This document shows positions 1-5,637 of a stretch of 7,477 nucleotides of DNA, piece after piece; the stretch's first letter is position 1, and every line of letters starts with the position of its first letter. The notes under the pieces are model-generated. The model made no database searches, was not told where the DNA came from, and was given only the letters and a program-made list of their open reading frames with translations. The position numbers were made by a program, and so were the translations under genes. The DNA is from Campylobacter sp. (GTDB taxonomy: Bacteria > Campylobacterota > Campylobacteria > Campylobacterales > Campylobacteraceae): the NCBI GenBank assembly GCA_024680445.1, contig JAILCJ010000148.1, positions 1 to 7,477 of the forward strand, given 5' to 3'.

Positions 1-179
1 CAGAGTATGTTAAAAAAGCAAATTTAATAAGTTAAAAATTTAAAGCAAGTAAGGAAAAATTCATTAAATATAATGCTTTTAAATTTAAAAATTAGCCTTG
101 TTGTGGATAAATGCAATTTGCTTATATTTATAAAATCAAATAACGTTTAGAAATTTTATCTAGAATTTTAAGCTCTTTT

Positions 180-187
180 GGTAAAAT
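180..187 (+). promoter_or_regulatory. Probable sigma-70 promoter (-10) of lgt
   Basis: The sequence TTTTGGTAAAATC contains a TAAAAT hexamer at 182-187 preceded by T-rich DNA and a G, which fits the extended -10 type of Campylobacter housekeeping promoters, where the -35 box is weak or absent. It lies about 30 bases before the lgt start codon, giving a short leader that holds the ribosome binding site AAGGA at 202-206. The upstream stretch 1-179 is AT-rich with stops in all frames and shows no gene I can support; another TATAAT-like hexamer at 69-74 has no clear target. Confidence 0.55.
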
Positions 188-218
188 CGGGCAAAAAATT
201 TAAGGATAAAATTTTAAA

Positions 219-1046
219 ATGAGCGATTGGAACGATATTTACAACCATTTTGACCCTGTGGCATTTACTCTTTTTGGATTTAATGTTCATTGGTATGGCA
301 TAATGTATGTGCTTGCACTTTTGAGTGCACTTTGGGTAGCAAAATATTTCGTTAAAAAAGATGAAATTCCTATTACAGATTCTATGTTGGATAATTACTT
401 TTTTTGGGTTGAAATAGGCGTAATTTTAGGTGCTAGACTTGGATTTATAGCGATTTATTCTGGTGAGGCATTGTGGTATTTTACACACCCTTGGCAAATC
501 TTTAACCCCTTTTATAACGGCGAATTTGTAGGCATTAGAGGCATGAGCTATCATGGTGCTGTGCTTGGATTTTTACTAGCAACCTTGCTTTTTTGTAAAA
601 AATACAAACAAAATTTGTGGATGCTTTTGGATTTGTGTGCCATAAGCATACCTTTTGGTTATTTTTTCGGACGGATAGGAAATTTTTTGAATCAAGAACT
701 TTTTGGTCGAATTACCGATGTGCCTTGGGCGATAAAAGTGCTTGGTGTCATGAGACATCCGTCACAACTTTATGAAGCCGTGCTTGAAGGCTTAGTTATA
801 TTTATTATTTTATTTTTTTATAGAAAATTTAAGAAATTTAATGGAGAGCTTATTTGTCTTTATTGTGTTTTATACACGTTAGCAAGGTTTATCTGTGAAT
901 TTTACAGGGAGCCAGATGTTGGCATAGGTTTTGTATTTATGGGATTTTCTATGGGTCAAATTTTATCATTTTTGATGTTTATTTTTGGCGTAGTCGTGTT
1001 TTTTATACTAAATAAAAATTATAAGAAAAAATTTAAAAAATTATAA
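219..1046 (+). CDS. lgt: Prolipoprotein diacylglyceryl transferase Lgt
   Basis: Lgt moves a diacylglyceryl group from phosphatidylglycerol to the lipobox cysteine of prolipoproteins, the first step of lipoprotein maturation in the inner membrane. The 275-residue protein has the family length and several hydrophobic membrane segments. The family signature [14 protein letters not shown] occupies residues 151-164; its Arg152 and Glu160 correspond to E. coli Arg143 and Glu151. The YHG motif at 111-113 supplies His112 (E. coli His103), and Tyr219 with Arg223 in YTLAR match E. coli Tyr235 and Arg239. The C-terminus is a basic lysine-rich tail, as expected for a cytoplasmic end. The start is supported by AAGGA at 202-206 and the promoter just upstream. 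The gene reads toward frdC with 79 bases between them, a gap holding a separate promoter, so it may be transcribed alone or read through into frd. All key residues are present and the gene appears functional. Confidence 0.96.
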   Translation: MSDWNDIYNHFDPVAFTLFGFNVHWYGIMYVLALLSALWVAKYFVKKDEIPITDSMLDNYFFWVEIGVILGARLGFIAIYSGEALWYFTHPWQIFNPFYNGEFVGIRGMSYHGAVLGFLLATLLFCKKYKQNLWMLLDLCAISIPFGYFFGRIGNFLNQELFGRITDVPWAIKVLGVMRHPSQLYEAVLEGLVIFIILFFYRKFKKFNGELICLYCVLYTLARFICEFYREPDVGIGFVFMGFSMGQILSFLMFIFGVVVFFILNKNYKKKFKKL

Positions 1047-1054
1047 AGTAATCT

Positions 1055-1065
1055 TGTATTATAAT
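1055..1065 (+). promoter_or_regulatory. Probable promoter of the frdCAB operon
   Basis: A perfect TATAAT hexamer lies at 1060-1065 within TTGTATTATAATT, giving an extended -10 shape typical of Campylobacter. Transcription would start near 1072, leaving a leader of about 54 bases before the frdC start. No clear -35 is seen, which is normal for this genus. This is inference from motif and position; read-through from lgt is also possible. Confidence 0.55.
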
Positions 1066-1080
1066 TACACTTTAATGATA

Positions 1081-1098
1081 AATATACATTGGTATATT
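1081..1098. promoter_or_regulatory. Perfect inverted repeat in the frdC leader (possible operator)
   Basis: The arms AATATAC (1081-1087) and GTATATT (1092-1098) are exact complements around a 4-base centre, ATTG. The site lies about 16-33 bases downstream of the -10 box and ends 15 bases before the frdC ribosome binding site. An 18-base symmetric site here could be a repressor operator or a weak leader hairpin. The AT-rich context makes a chance palindrome possible, and I do not recognise a known regulator motif. Confidence 0.35.
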
Positions 1099-1113
1099 GT
1101 CAAAATTCCAAAA

Positions 1114-1119
1114 AAGGAG
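1114..1119 (+). promoter_or_regulatory. Ribosome binding site that fixes the frdC start
   Basis: AAGGAG at 1114-1119 is a strong Shine-Dalgarno sequence six bases before the ATG at 1126. It argues against the in-frame ATG at 1054, which would start translation upstream of or within the predicted promoter, and for a start encoding MSELIEGYLGK, the expected N-terminus of the family. Confidence 0.8.
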
Positions 1120-1125
1120 ATGCTC

Positions 1126-1827
1126 ATGAGCGAACTTATTGAGGGATACTTAGGTAAGCAAGCCGACACCAAAAAAAGCCGACTGCCGGCACTTTGGGAT
1201 AAGTTGCAAAGTCTTACTGGGCTAATTTTAGCCTGTTTTATCTTATGCCATATGGTTTTTACCTCGACCATTTTGCTTGGCAAAGATGCTTTTAATGCCA
1301 TTGTTGGTTTTGCGGAGGCAAAGTTCTTATTTGGCGATGGTGCATGGTGGATTACAAATCTTGTAGCCGCTGCAATTTTTGTGGTTTTTATTACTCATGC
1401 ATTTTTGGCGATGAGAAAATTCCCTGCAAATTACAGACAATACAAAATGTTTAAGGGCCATAAAAATCGCATTAAACACTTAGACACCACGCTTTGGTGG
1501 TTGCAGTTCTTGACCGGTTTTGCTTTGTTTTTTGCTGGTAGTGCTCACCTTGTCGACATTGTTTTTGGCGGACATATTAGCGCTGAAACTTCTGCTGCAC
1601 GTTTTCATACATTAGAAATTTTCTATCTTGCTTTGCTTGTATTTATGGTAGTTCATGCAAGTATTGGCATGTATCGCTTATATGTAAAATGGATGAGTAT
1701 AGATGGCGTCAATAAAGCGCAAATGCAAGAAAAAAGAAACAGAGCTAGAAGCATTGTGCTAGGCGTTTATGGCGTGTTGGCGGTGATAGCTTTGATTGCT
1801 GATTTTGTATGGATCGGTTTAAAATAG
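1126..1827 (+). CDS. frdC: Fumarate reductase di-haem cytochrome b subunit FrdC
   Basis: FrdC anchors fumarate reductase in the inner membrane, carries two b haems, oxidises menaquinol and passes electrons to FrdB. The 233-residue protein starts MSELIEGYLGK and has five hydrophobic helices at about 29-51, 76-97, 122-147, 163-188 and 208-230. His42, His91, His141 and His177 match the haem ligands His44, His93, His143 and His182 of W. succinogenes FrdC, and Glu64 matches the menaquinol-site Glu66. HAFLAMRKFP and NYRQYK (residues 91-107) are strongly conserved. The loop between helices IV and V is about three residues shorter than in Wolinella, and the residue two before the last haem histidine is Val175, where Wolinella has the E-pathway Glu180. 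The gene has its own promoter and strong ribosome binding site and ends 11 bases before frdA. The assignment is secure; the subtype is unusual. Confidence 0.95.
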   Translation: MSELIEGYLGKQADTKKSRLPALWDKLQSLTGLILACFILCHMVFTSTILLGKDAFNAIVGFAEAKFLFGDGAWWITNLVAAAIFVVFITHAFLAMRKFPANYRQYKMFKGHKNRIKHLDTTLWWLQFLTGFALFFAGSAHLVDIVFGGHISAETSAARFHTLEIFYLALLVFMVVHASIGMYRLYVKWMSIDGVNKAQMQEKRNRARSIVLGVYGVLAVIALIADFVWIGLK

Positions 1828-1838
1828 GAGCTTGAAAA

Positions 1839-3845
1839 ATGAAGATAAGATATTATGATGCATTAGTTATAGGTGGCGGTTTGGCTGGACTTAGAGCCTC
1901 TGTTGCTGCCGCACAAATGGGATTAAATACCGTTGTTTTAAGCCTTATCCCTGTAAAACGTTCGCACTCAGCAGCTGCACAAGGTGGTATGCAAGCAAGT
2001 CTTGGCAACTCTAAAATGAGTGAGGGGGATAATGAAGATGTGCATTTTGCCGATACGGTTAAAGGTAGTGACTGGGGTTGCGATCAACAAGTTGCAAGGA
2101 TGTTTGTCCAAACTGCACCAAAGGCTATTCGTGAATTAGCGGCGTGGGGCGTGCCTTGGACAAGAATCACAAAGGGCGAAAGAAGTGCTATTATCAACGC
2201 CCAAAGAACAACGATAGTTGAAAAAGAAGAAGTTCACGGACTTATACATTCTCGTGACTTTGGTGGTACTAAGAAATGGAGAACTTGCTTTACGGCTGAC
2301 GCAACTGGACACACCATGCTTTTTGCTGTTGCAAACGAAGCTTTAAAACGCAATGTTGATATACATGATAGAAAAGAAGCCATAGCACTTATACATGAAA
2401 ATAATCGCTGTTATGGAGCGATAGTTCGTGATCTTGTTAATGGTGAACTTATCGCTTATGTTGCAAAAGGCACTCTTATAGCAACTGGTGGTTATGGTAG
2501 AGTTTATAAACATACAACAAACGCCGTTGTTTGCGAGGGTAGCGGTGCTTCTATCGCGTTAGAAACTGGTATAGCACAACTTGGAAATATGGAGGCGGTT
2601 CAATTCCACCCAACACCTATCGTACCAAGCGGTATACTTTTGACAGAAGGTTGCCGTGGTGACGGTGGCGTTTTGCGTGATGTTGATGGATACAGATTTA
2701 TGCCAGATTATGAACCAGAGAAAAAAGAACTTGCTTCTCGTGACGTTGTTAGTCGTCGTATCATGGAGCATATTCGTTCTGGTAAGGGCGTACCAAGTCC
2801 ATATGGTTATCATGTTTGGCTAGATATTTCTATACTAGGTCGTGAGCATATCGAGAAAAACTTGCGTGATGTCCAAGAAATTTGCCAAATTTTTAACGGC
2901 ATAGATCCAGCAGATACCGAAGTTGATGAAAAAGGTATAGGCAAGGGTTGGGCACCGATTTTGCCGATGCAACACTATTCTATGGGCGGTATAAAAACTA
3001 AACCAACTGGTGAAAGCCCAACTTTATCTGGACTTTTTGCGGCTGGTGAAGCAGCATGCTGGGATATGCATGGTTTTAACCGACTCGGCGGAAACTCTGT
3101 TTCTGAAACTGTTGTTGCAGGTATGATTATAGGTGATTATTTTGCGCAATATTGTGCTAGCCACGATATCGAGATCAAAACAGAAAATATCGAAAAATAT
3201 GTCAAAAAACAACAAGACTACATACAATCGCTTCTTGATAAAGAAGGTAAAAACAATGTCTTTGAGATCAAAAATAAAATGAAAGAAGTTATGTGGGAAA
3301 ATGTTGCGATATTTAGAACCGGCGAGGGTTTGGCAAAAGCAGTTACAGAACTTGAAGAGCTTTACAAACAGTCATTAGATGTCAAAGTTACAAATAAAAC
3401 TTTATTTGGTAACCCAGAACTAGAAGAAGCTTATCGCGTACCAAAAATCCTAAAACTTGCCCTTTGTATAGCAAAAGGTGCACTCGATAGGACAGAAAGT
3501 CGTGGTGCACATTATAGAGAGGATTATCCAAAACGTGATGATCTAAACTGGTGCAAACGTACTTTGGCAAGCTGGAAAGAGGGCGATACAATGCCAACTT
3601 TGACTTATGAAGAGCTTGACATTATGAAGATGGAGATGCCACCGGCATTTCGTGGATATGGTGCCAAAGGCAATATCATAGAACACCCAAATAGCGCAAT
3701 TCGTCAAGCACAAGTTGATGAAATTCGTGCCAAAATGGAAGCCGAAGGTAAGAGCCGCCAAGAGATTCAAGATGCACTTATGCACTATGATCTCCAAGAT
3801 AAATATAAAGCACCAAACGAAAGAGTAGGTAAGGGATATGAGTAG
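1839..3845 (+). CDS. frdA: Fumarate reductase flavoprotein subunit FrdA
   Basis: FrdA is the catalytic subunit that reduces fumarate to succinate on covalently bound FAD, facing the cytoplasm; in C. jejuni the complex also serves as succinate dehydrogenase. The 668-residue protein begins with the FAD dinucleotide-binding motif IGGGLAG (11-17). [10 protein letters not shown] follows, with His43 as the covalent FAD attachment site. Active-site residues match W. succinogenes FrdA: Phe141, His257 (FHPTP), Thr269-Glu270 ([11 protein letters not shown]) and Arg301 at the same numbers, plus His379 in MQHYSMGG and Arg415 in NRLGGNS, shifted by small insertions. The C-terminal [11 protein letters not shown] motif is also present. 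The start is supported by AGGAG at 1826-1830, overlapping the frdC stop. The 3' end overlaps frdB by eight bases, implying translational coupling. No damage is seen. Confidence 0.98.
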   Translation: MKIRYYDALVIGGGLAGLRASVAAAQMGLNTVVLSLIPVKRSHSAAAQGGMQASLGNSKMSEGDNEDVHFADTVKGSDWGCDQQVARMFVQTAPKAIRELAAWGVPWTRITKGERSAIINAQRTTIVEKEEVHGLIHSRDFGGTKKWRTCFTADATGHTMLFAVANEALKRNVDIHDRKEAIALIHENNRCYGAIVRDLVNGELIAYVAKGTLIATGGYGRVYKHTTNAVVCEGSGASIALETGIAQLGNMEAVQFHPTPIVPSGILLTEGCRGDGGVLRDVDGYRFMPDYEPEKKELASRDVVSRRIMEHIRSGKGVPSPYGYHVWLDISILGREHIEKNLRDVQEICQIFNGIDPADTEVDEKGIGKGWAPILPMQHYSMGGIKTKPTGESPTLSGLFAAGEAACWDMHGFNRLGGNSVSETVVAGMIIGDYFAQYCASHDIEIKTENIEKYVKKQQDYIQSLLDKEGKNNVFEIKNKMKEVMWENVAIFRTGEGLAKAVTELEELYKQSLDVKVTNKTLFGNPELEEAYRVPKILKLALCIAKGALDRTESRGAHYREDYPKRDDLNWCKRTLASWKEGDTMPTLTYEELDIMKMEMPPAFRGYGAKGNIIEHPNSAIRQAQVDEIRAKMEAEGKSRQEIQDALMHYDLQDKYKAPNERVGKGYE

Positions 3846-4557
3846 GAAAATCACTATAAAAGCATTTAAATACAATCCACAAAGTAAGATTTCTAAGCCA
3901 CATTTTGCGACTTATGAGCTTGAAGAGACTCCGGGTATGACGCTTTTTATCGCTTTAAATATGATAAGAGAGCGATTTGATCCGGATTTGAGTTTTGACT
4001 TCGTTTGCCGTGCTGGTATATGCGGAAGTTGCGGTATGCTTGTAAATGGTAGACCTCAACTTGCATGTAGAACACTTACGAAGGATTATCCAGATGGAGT
4101 TTTAGAGCTAATGCCACTACCAGTTTTCAAATTGTTAAAGGATTTGAGTGTCGATACTGGTAACTGGATGAACGCTATGTCAAGAAGAGTTGAAAGCTGG
4201 ATTCATAGCGATCATGAGCCTGAAATTTCAAAAATTGAAGAAAAAGTTGCACCAGAAGTTGCTCAAGAAGTTTTTGAGCTTGATAGGTGTATAGAGTGCG
4301 GTATTTGTGTAGCTTCGTGCGGTACAGCCATAATGAGACCTGATTTTATCGGTGCTGTTGGTTTAAACAGAGTTGCAAGATTTAAAATAGACGCACTTGA
4401 TCAAAGAAGTGATGAAGACTTTTATGAACTCATCGGTGATGATGACGGCGTTTTTGGTTGCATGAGCTTGCTTGCTTGTGAAGATAATTGTCCAAAACAC
4501 CTTCCACTTCAAAGTCGCATAGCTTATATGCGTAGAAAAATGGCAACTGCCAAATAA
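3838..4557 (+). CDS. frdB: Fumarate reductase iron-sulfur subunit FrdB
   Basis: FrdB carries electrons from the FrdC haems to the FrdA flavin through three iron-sulfur clusters. The 239-residue protein has a plant-type ferredoxin domain with Cys57, Cys62, Cys65 and Cys77 for the [2Fe-2S] centre. The C-terminal domain has Cys151, Cys154, Cys157 (CIECGIC) and Cys218 for the [4Fe-4S] centre, and Cys161, Cys208 and Cys214 for the [3Fe-4S] centre. All positions coincide with W. succinogenes FrdB as I recall it. The start lies inside the end of frdA, with an AAGG ribosome binding sequence at 3831-3834, so translation is probably coupled. It is the last gene of the operon: a strong hairpin begins at its stop codon. 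Confidence 0.98.
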   Translation: MSRKITIKAFKYNPQSKISKPHFATYELEETPGMTLFIALNMIRERFDPDLSFDFVCRAGICGSCGMLVNGRPQLACRTLTKDYPDGVLELMPLPVFKLLKDLSVDTGNWMNAMSRRVESWIHSDHEPEISKIEEKVAPEVAQEVFELDRCIECGICVASCGTAIMRPDFIGAVGLNRVARFKIDALDQRSDEDFYELIGDDDGVFGCMSLLACEDNCPKHLPLQSRIAYMRRKMATAK

Positions 4558-4586
4558 TTTTAAGGGGGCTAAGTCCCCCTTAAAAT
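4557..4586 (+). terminator. Intrinsic terminator of the frd operon
   Basis: A perfect 12-bp stem, ATTTTAAGGGGG (4557-4568) with CCCCCTTAAAAT (4575-4586), encloses a six-base loop CTAAGT. Five G:C pairs at the top over an A/T-rich base form the usual terminator shape. The symmetric base could also stop transcription arriving from the opposite side. Confidence 0.88.
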
Positions 4587-4627
4587 AGAATTTACCGATT
4601 AATTTTTCAATTAATTTAATTAATTTA

Positions 4628-4639
4628 GGCTCAAGACAA
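4628..4639 (+). repeat. Left terminal inverted repeat of the IS1595-like element
   Basis: GGCTCAAGACAA is identical to the complement of the right end. With the next five bases (ATTAA here, GTTAA at the other end) 16 of 17 positions agree. It marks the end beyond the transposase 3' terminus. Confidence 0.82.
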
Positions 4640-4649
4640 ATTAAGCGGA

Positions 4650-4663
4650 TTTTTAGCTACGCT
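4650..4663 (-). repeat. Possible degenerate inverted copy of the 30-bp repeat
   Basis: Read on the minus strand this is AGCGTAGC followed directly by TAAAAA. The four clear copies, read on the plus strand, have AGCGTAGC, GAAG, TAAAAA in the best case, so this could be a truncated copy lying in the opposite orientation, missing GAAG. It abuts the transposase stop codon. The match is short and may be chance. Confidence 0.25.
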
Positions 4664-4810
4664 ACTTTACAAGAACTCTTATCAATTTTAGTAAAATTTG
4701 ATATAGATTTTCTTTGTTATCAAATCCAAATTTACACTCTTTTAAATGTAAAAGAAAATTCTCTCTTTTTATGCCCTTGAATTTACTTAAGCGGTGCTTG
4801 GCATAGCCCA

Positions 4811-4843
4811 TTCTGCTTGCAGTTACGAGCAAAGCGAAGTAGA
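4811..4843 (-). repeat. Copy D of the ~30-bp inserted repeat
   Basis: On the minus strand it follows the ENF codons (GAA AAC TTT) and precedes TGG of the broken ENFW motif of the transposase. Over its first 30 plus-strand bases it differs from copy A at two positions (AA for GT after ACGAGC). It is 33 bases if counted from the TTT, slightly longer than the others. A stop codon arises inside it in the transposase frame. Confidence 0.85.
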
Positions 4844-5068
4844 AAAGTTTTCTATCCCATAGATGTGATTTTTGCCTTTTGTAAACTTGTTTTAGCTATG
4901 TTTTACCCTATAATGAGTCAAGGCTACATAATCCACCAAAGCATCATAAACCTTCCAAGTATCGCTAAAAATCGTAGAATTAAAAGCCCCTTAAAATACT
5001 CATTTGCTCACTAGCGGAGCAATTTTAACTATTTGCGTATAGACTTTGCCACCATGTTTTAGCATACC

Positions 5069-5098
5069 TTCTGCTTGCAGTTATGAGCCTAGCGAAGC
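5069..5098 (-). repeat. Copy C of the ~30-bp inserted repeat
   Basis: It splits the KTPVFG-like motif: GGKQPV plus two bases of the Phe codon lie before it on the minus strand, GMLKHGG directly after. It is 30 bases and differs from copy A at three of 30 positions. It introduces TAA in the downstream transposase frame. Confidence 0.88.
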
Positions 5099-5139
5099 AA
5101 AACAGGCTGTTTTCCACCAGTTCCTCCGCCTCTTTTCTC

Positions 5140-5174
5140 AAAGAGAGTGCAAGCACAAGATCACGCACTCTTTT
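5140..5174. repeat. Small inverted repeat made by a 23-base insertion in the transposase pseudogene
   Basis: The arms AAGAGAGTGC (5141-5150) and GCACTCTTTT (5165-5174) are complementary at nine of ten positions around a 14-base spacer. The right arm is ancestral transposase sequence coding the KRV of GAKRVR. The left arm belongs to a 23-base stretch (5140-5162) that interrupts GAKRVR/KRGGG and has no counterpart in the family, so it may be a local inverted duplication. Confidence 0.55.
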
Positions 5175-5180
5175 GGCTCC

Positions 5181-5210
5181 GTCTTCAAAGTTACTAGCAA
5201 GGCGAAGTAA
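5181..5210 (-). repeat. Copy B of the ~30-bp inserted repeat (diverged)
   Basis: Exactly 30 bases lie between the codons of NYF and GAKRVR, which are adjacent in IS1595 transposases. The half nearest NYF resembles the other copies (AGTTAC, AGC, GCGAAGTAA on the plus strand; 22 of 26 bases over 5189-5214), but the other end (GTCTTCAA) has diverged. This insertion keeps the frame and has no stop, so it reads as LLRLASNFED inside the protein. Confidence 0.7.
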
Positions 5211-5360
5211 AAAATAGTTTTTATCGATTTCGTCGCTTAGTTTGCATTGTTTTTCGCATTCTGCAAGCATCAAATTTCTTATTTTTTTGAAAAACTTGTT
5301 TAGCAAATTGCAAGAAATTTTACAAATTTCAGCCACTTTTACAGCTTCCAAATCAAGACT

Positions 5361-5391
5361 TCTGCTTGCAGTTACGAGCGTAGCGAAGTAA
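5361..5391 (-). repeat. Copy A of the ~30-bp inserted repeat
   Basis: On the minus strand it follows AAG TAT TTT (KYF) and precedes AGT CTT GAT (SLD). It is 31 bases and shifts the frame by one. The plus strand can fold as CTTC, GCT and GC pairing with GC, AGC and GAAG around the loop AGTTACGA, with small bulges. On the minus strand the repeat is open in two frames. Confidence 0.87.
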
Positions 5392-5501
5392 AAAATACTT
5401 TAAAATTTCAAGAAATTATATCTGCGAAATTTAGGAACGATACATATACCTATTTTTCATCGGTATAATCATTGTTAAAAACCCATTTAAAAGTTTTTAA
5501 C

Positions 5502-5513
5502 TTGTCTTGAGCC
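5502..5513 (-). repeat. Right terminal inverted repeat of the IS1595-like element
   Basis: TTGTCTTGAGCC is the exact complement of the left end. The transposase start codon lies 42 bases inside it. The 124 bases beyond, up to hemH, are AT-rich and hold no gene or clear terminator. Confidence 0.82.
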
Positions 5514-5637
5514 AAATTTGATTTATTTTGATATGTAATTTTTTATTTCAAAATATGTTTTTTTAATTAAATTCATTATTTACACACTTGTTTATTGTTG
5601 CGTTAAATTAATTTTATATTAAAAATTTATTAGTTAG

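Larger units (their letters stand above)
4662..5460 (-). pseudogene. IS1595-family transposase, broken by stops, frameshifts and repeat insertions
   Basis: The reading can be followed from ATG at 5460-5458 (MKNRYMYRS) to TAG at 4664-4662 in six pieces: 5460-5392, 5360-5211, 5180-5163, 5139-5099, 5068-4844 and 4808-4662. Together they give about 217 residues, a normal length for the family. The DDE-type core is recognisable: Asp of EIDKNYF, Asp of FSDTW and Glu of GIENF. Damage includes stops at 5433-5431, 5418-5416, 5002-5000, 4993-4991 and 4894-4892, a one-base loss near 4809, a 23-base insertion at 5140-5162, and four copies of a 29-33-bp repeat splitting KYF/SLD, NYF/GAK, PVF/GML and ENF/WGY. 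It cannot make an active transposase. An open stretch of 108 codons on the minus strand (5351-5025) and one of 65 on the plus strand (4817-5014) are by-products of this decay, not genes. Confidence 0.85.
4628..5513 (-). mobile_element. Degenerate IS1595-family insertion sequence
   Basis: Both ends carry the 12-base sequence GGCTCAAGACAA in inverted orientation (4628-4639, and complement at 5502-5513), enclosing a dead transposase on the minus strand that starts 42 bases inside the right end. Reconstructed fragments match IS1595 transposases in order: MKNRY start, EIDKNYF, GAKRVR, KRGGGTGGK, GMLKHGGKVYTQIVK, HYRVKH, GKNHIYGIENF, AKHRLSKFKG and HLKEC. The 886-bp length includes roughly 150 bases of inserted repeats; without them it would be about 740-760 bp. 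No clear 8-bp target duplication flanks it: TTAATTTA on the left, AAATTTGA on the right, both very AT-rich. It sits between the converging frd and hemH transcription units. Family assignment is from remembered motifs, not a search. Confidence 0.85.

Noticed and set aside
73..153. Tiny 26-codon open frame upstream of lgt
   Set aside because: AT-rich, no ribosome binding site at a proper distance, and no recognisable product.
576..758. 60-codon open frame antisense to lgt
   Set aside because: It overlaps the conserved Lgt signature on the other strand and has no coding support.
1054..1125. Upstream in-frame ATG extending FrdC by 24 residues
   Set aside because: The extension overlaps the likely promoter, lacks a ribosome binding site and has no counterpart in the family, whereas ATG at 1126 follows AAGGAG and gives the expected N-terminus.
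2559..3875. Several open frames antisense to frdA and frdB
   Set aside because: They are shadows of strongly conserved genes on the plus strand, with no family resemblance.
4817..5014. 65-codon open frame on the plus strand
   Set aside because: It is antisense to the transposase pseudogene and starts inside repeat copy D; no ribosome binding site or recognisable motif.
5025..5351. 108-codon open frame on the minus strand as a hypothetical protein
   Set aside because: It joins transposase fragments (piece NKFFKKIRNLM to NYF, then GAKRVR) with repeat copy B and out-of-frame sequence. The true transposase frame continues in a different frame after 5163, so this is a decay product.
4811..5395. 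Regularly spaced repeats as a CRISPR array
   Set aside because: The spacing is irregular (about 110-290 bases), the intervening DNA is transposase sequence, and no cas genes are present.
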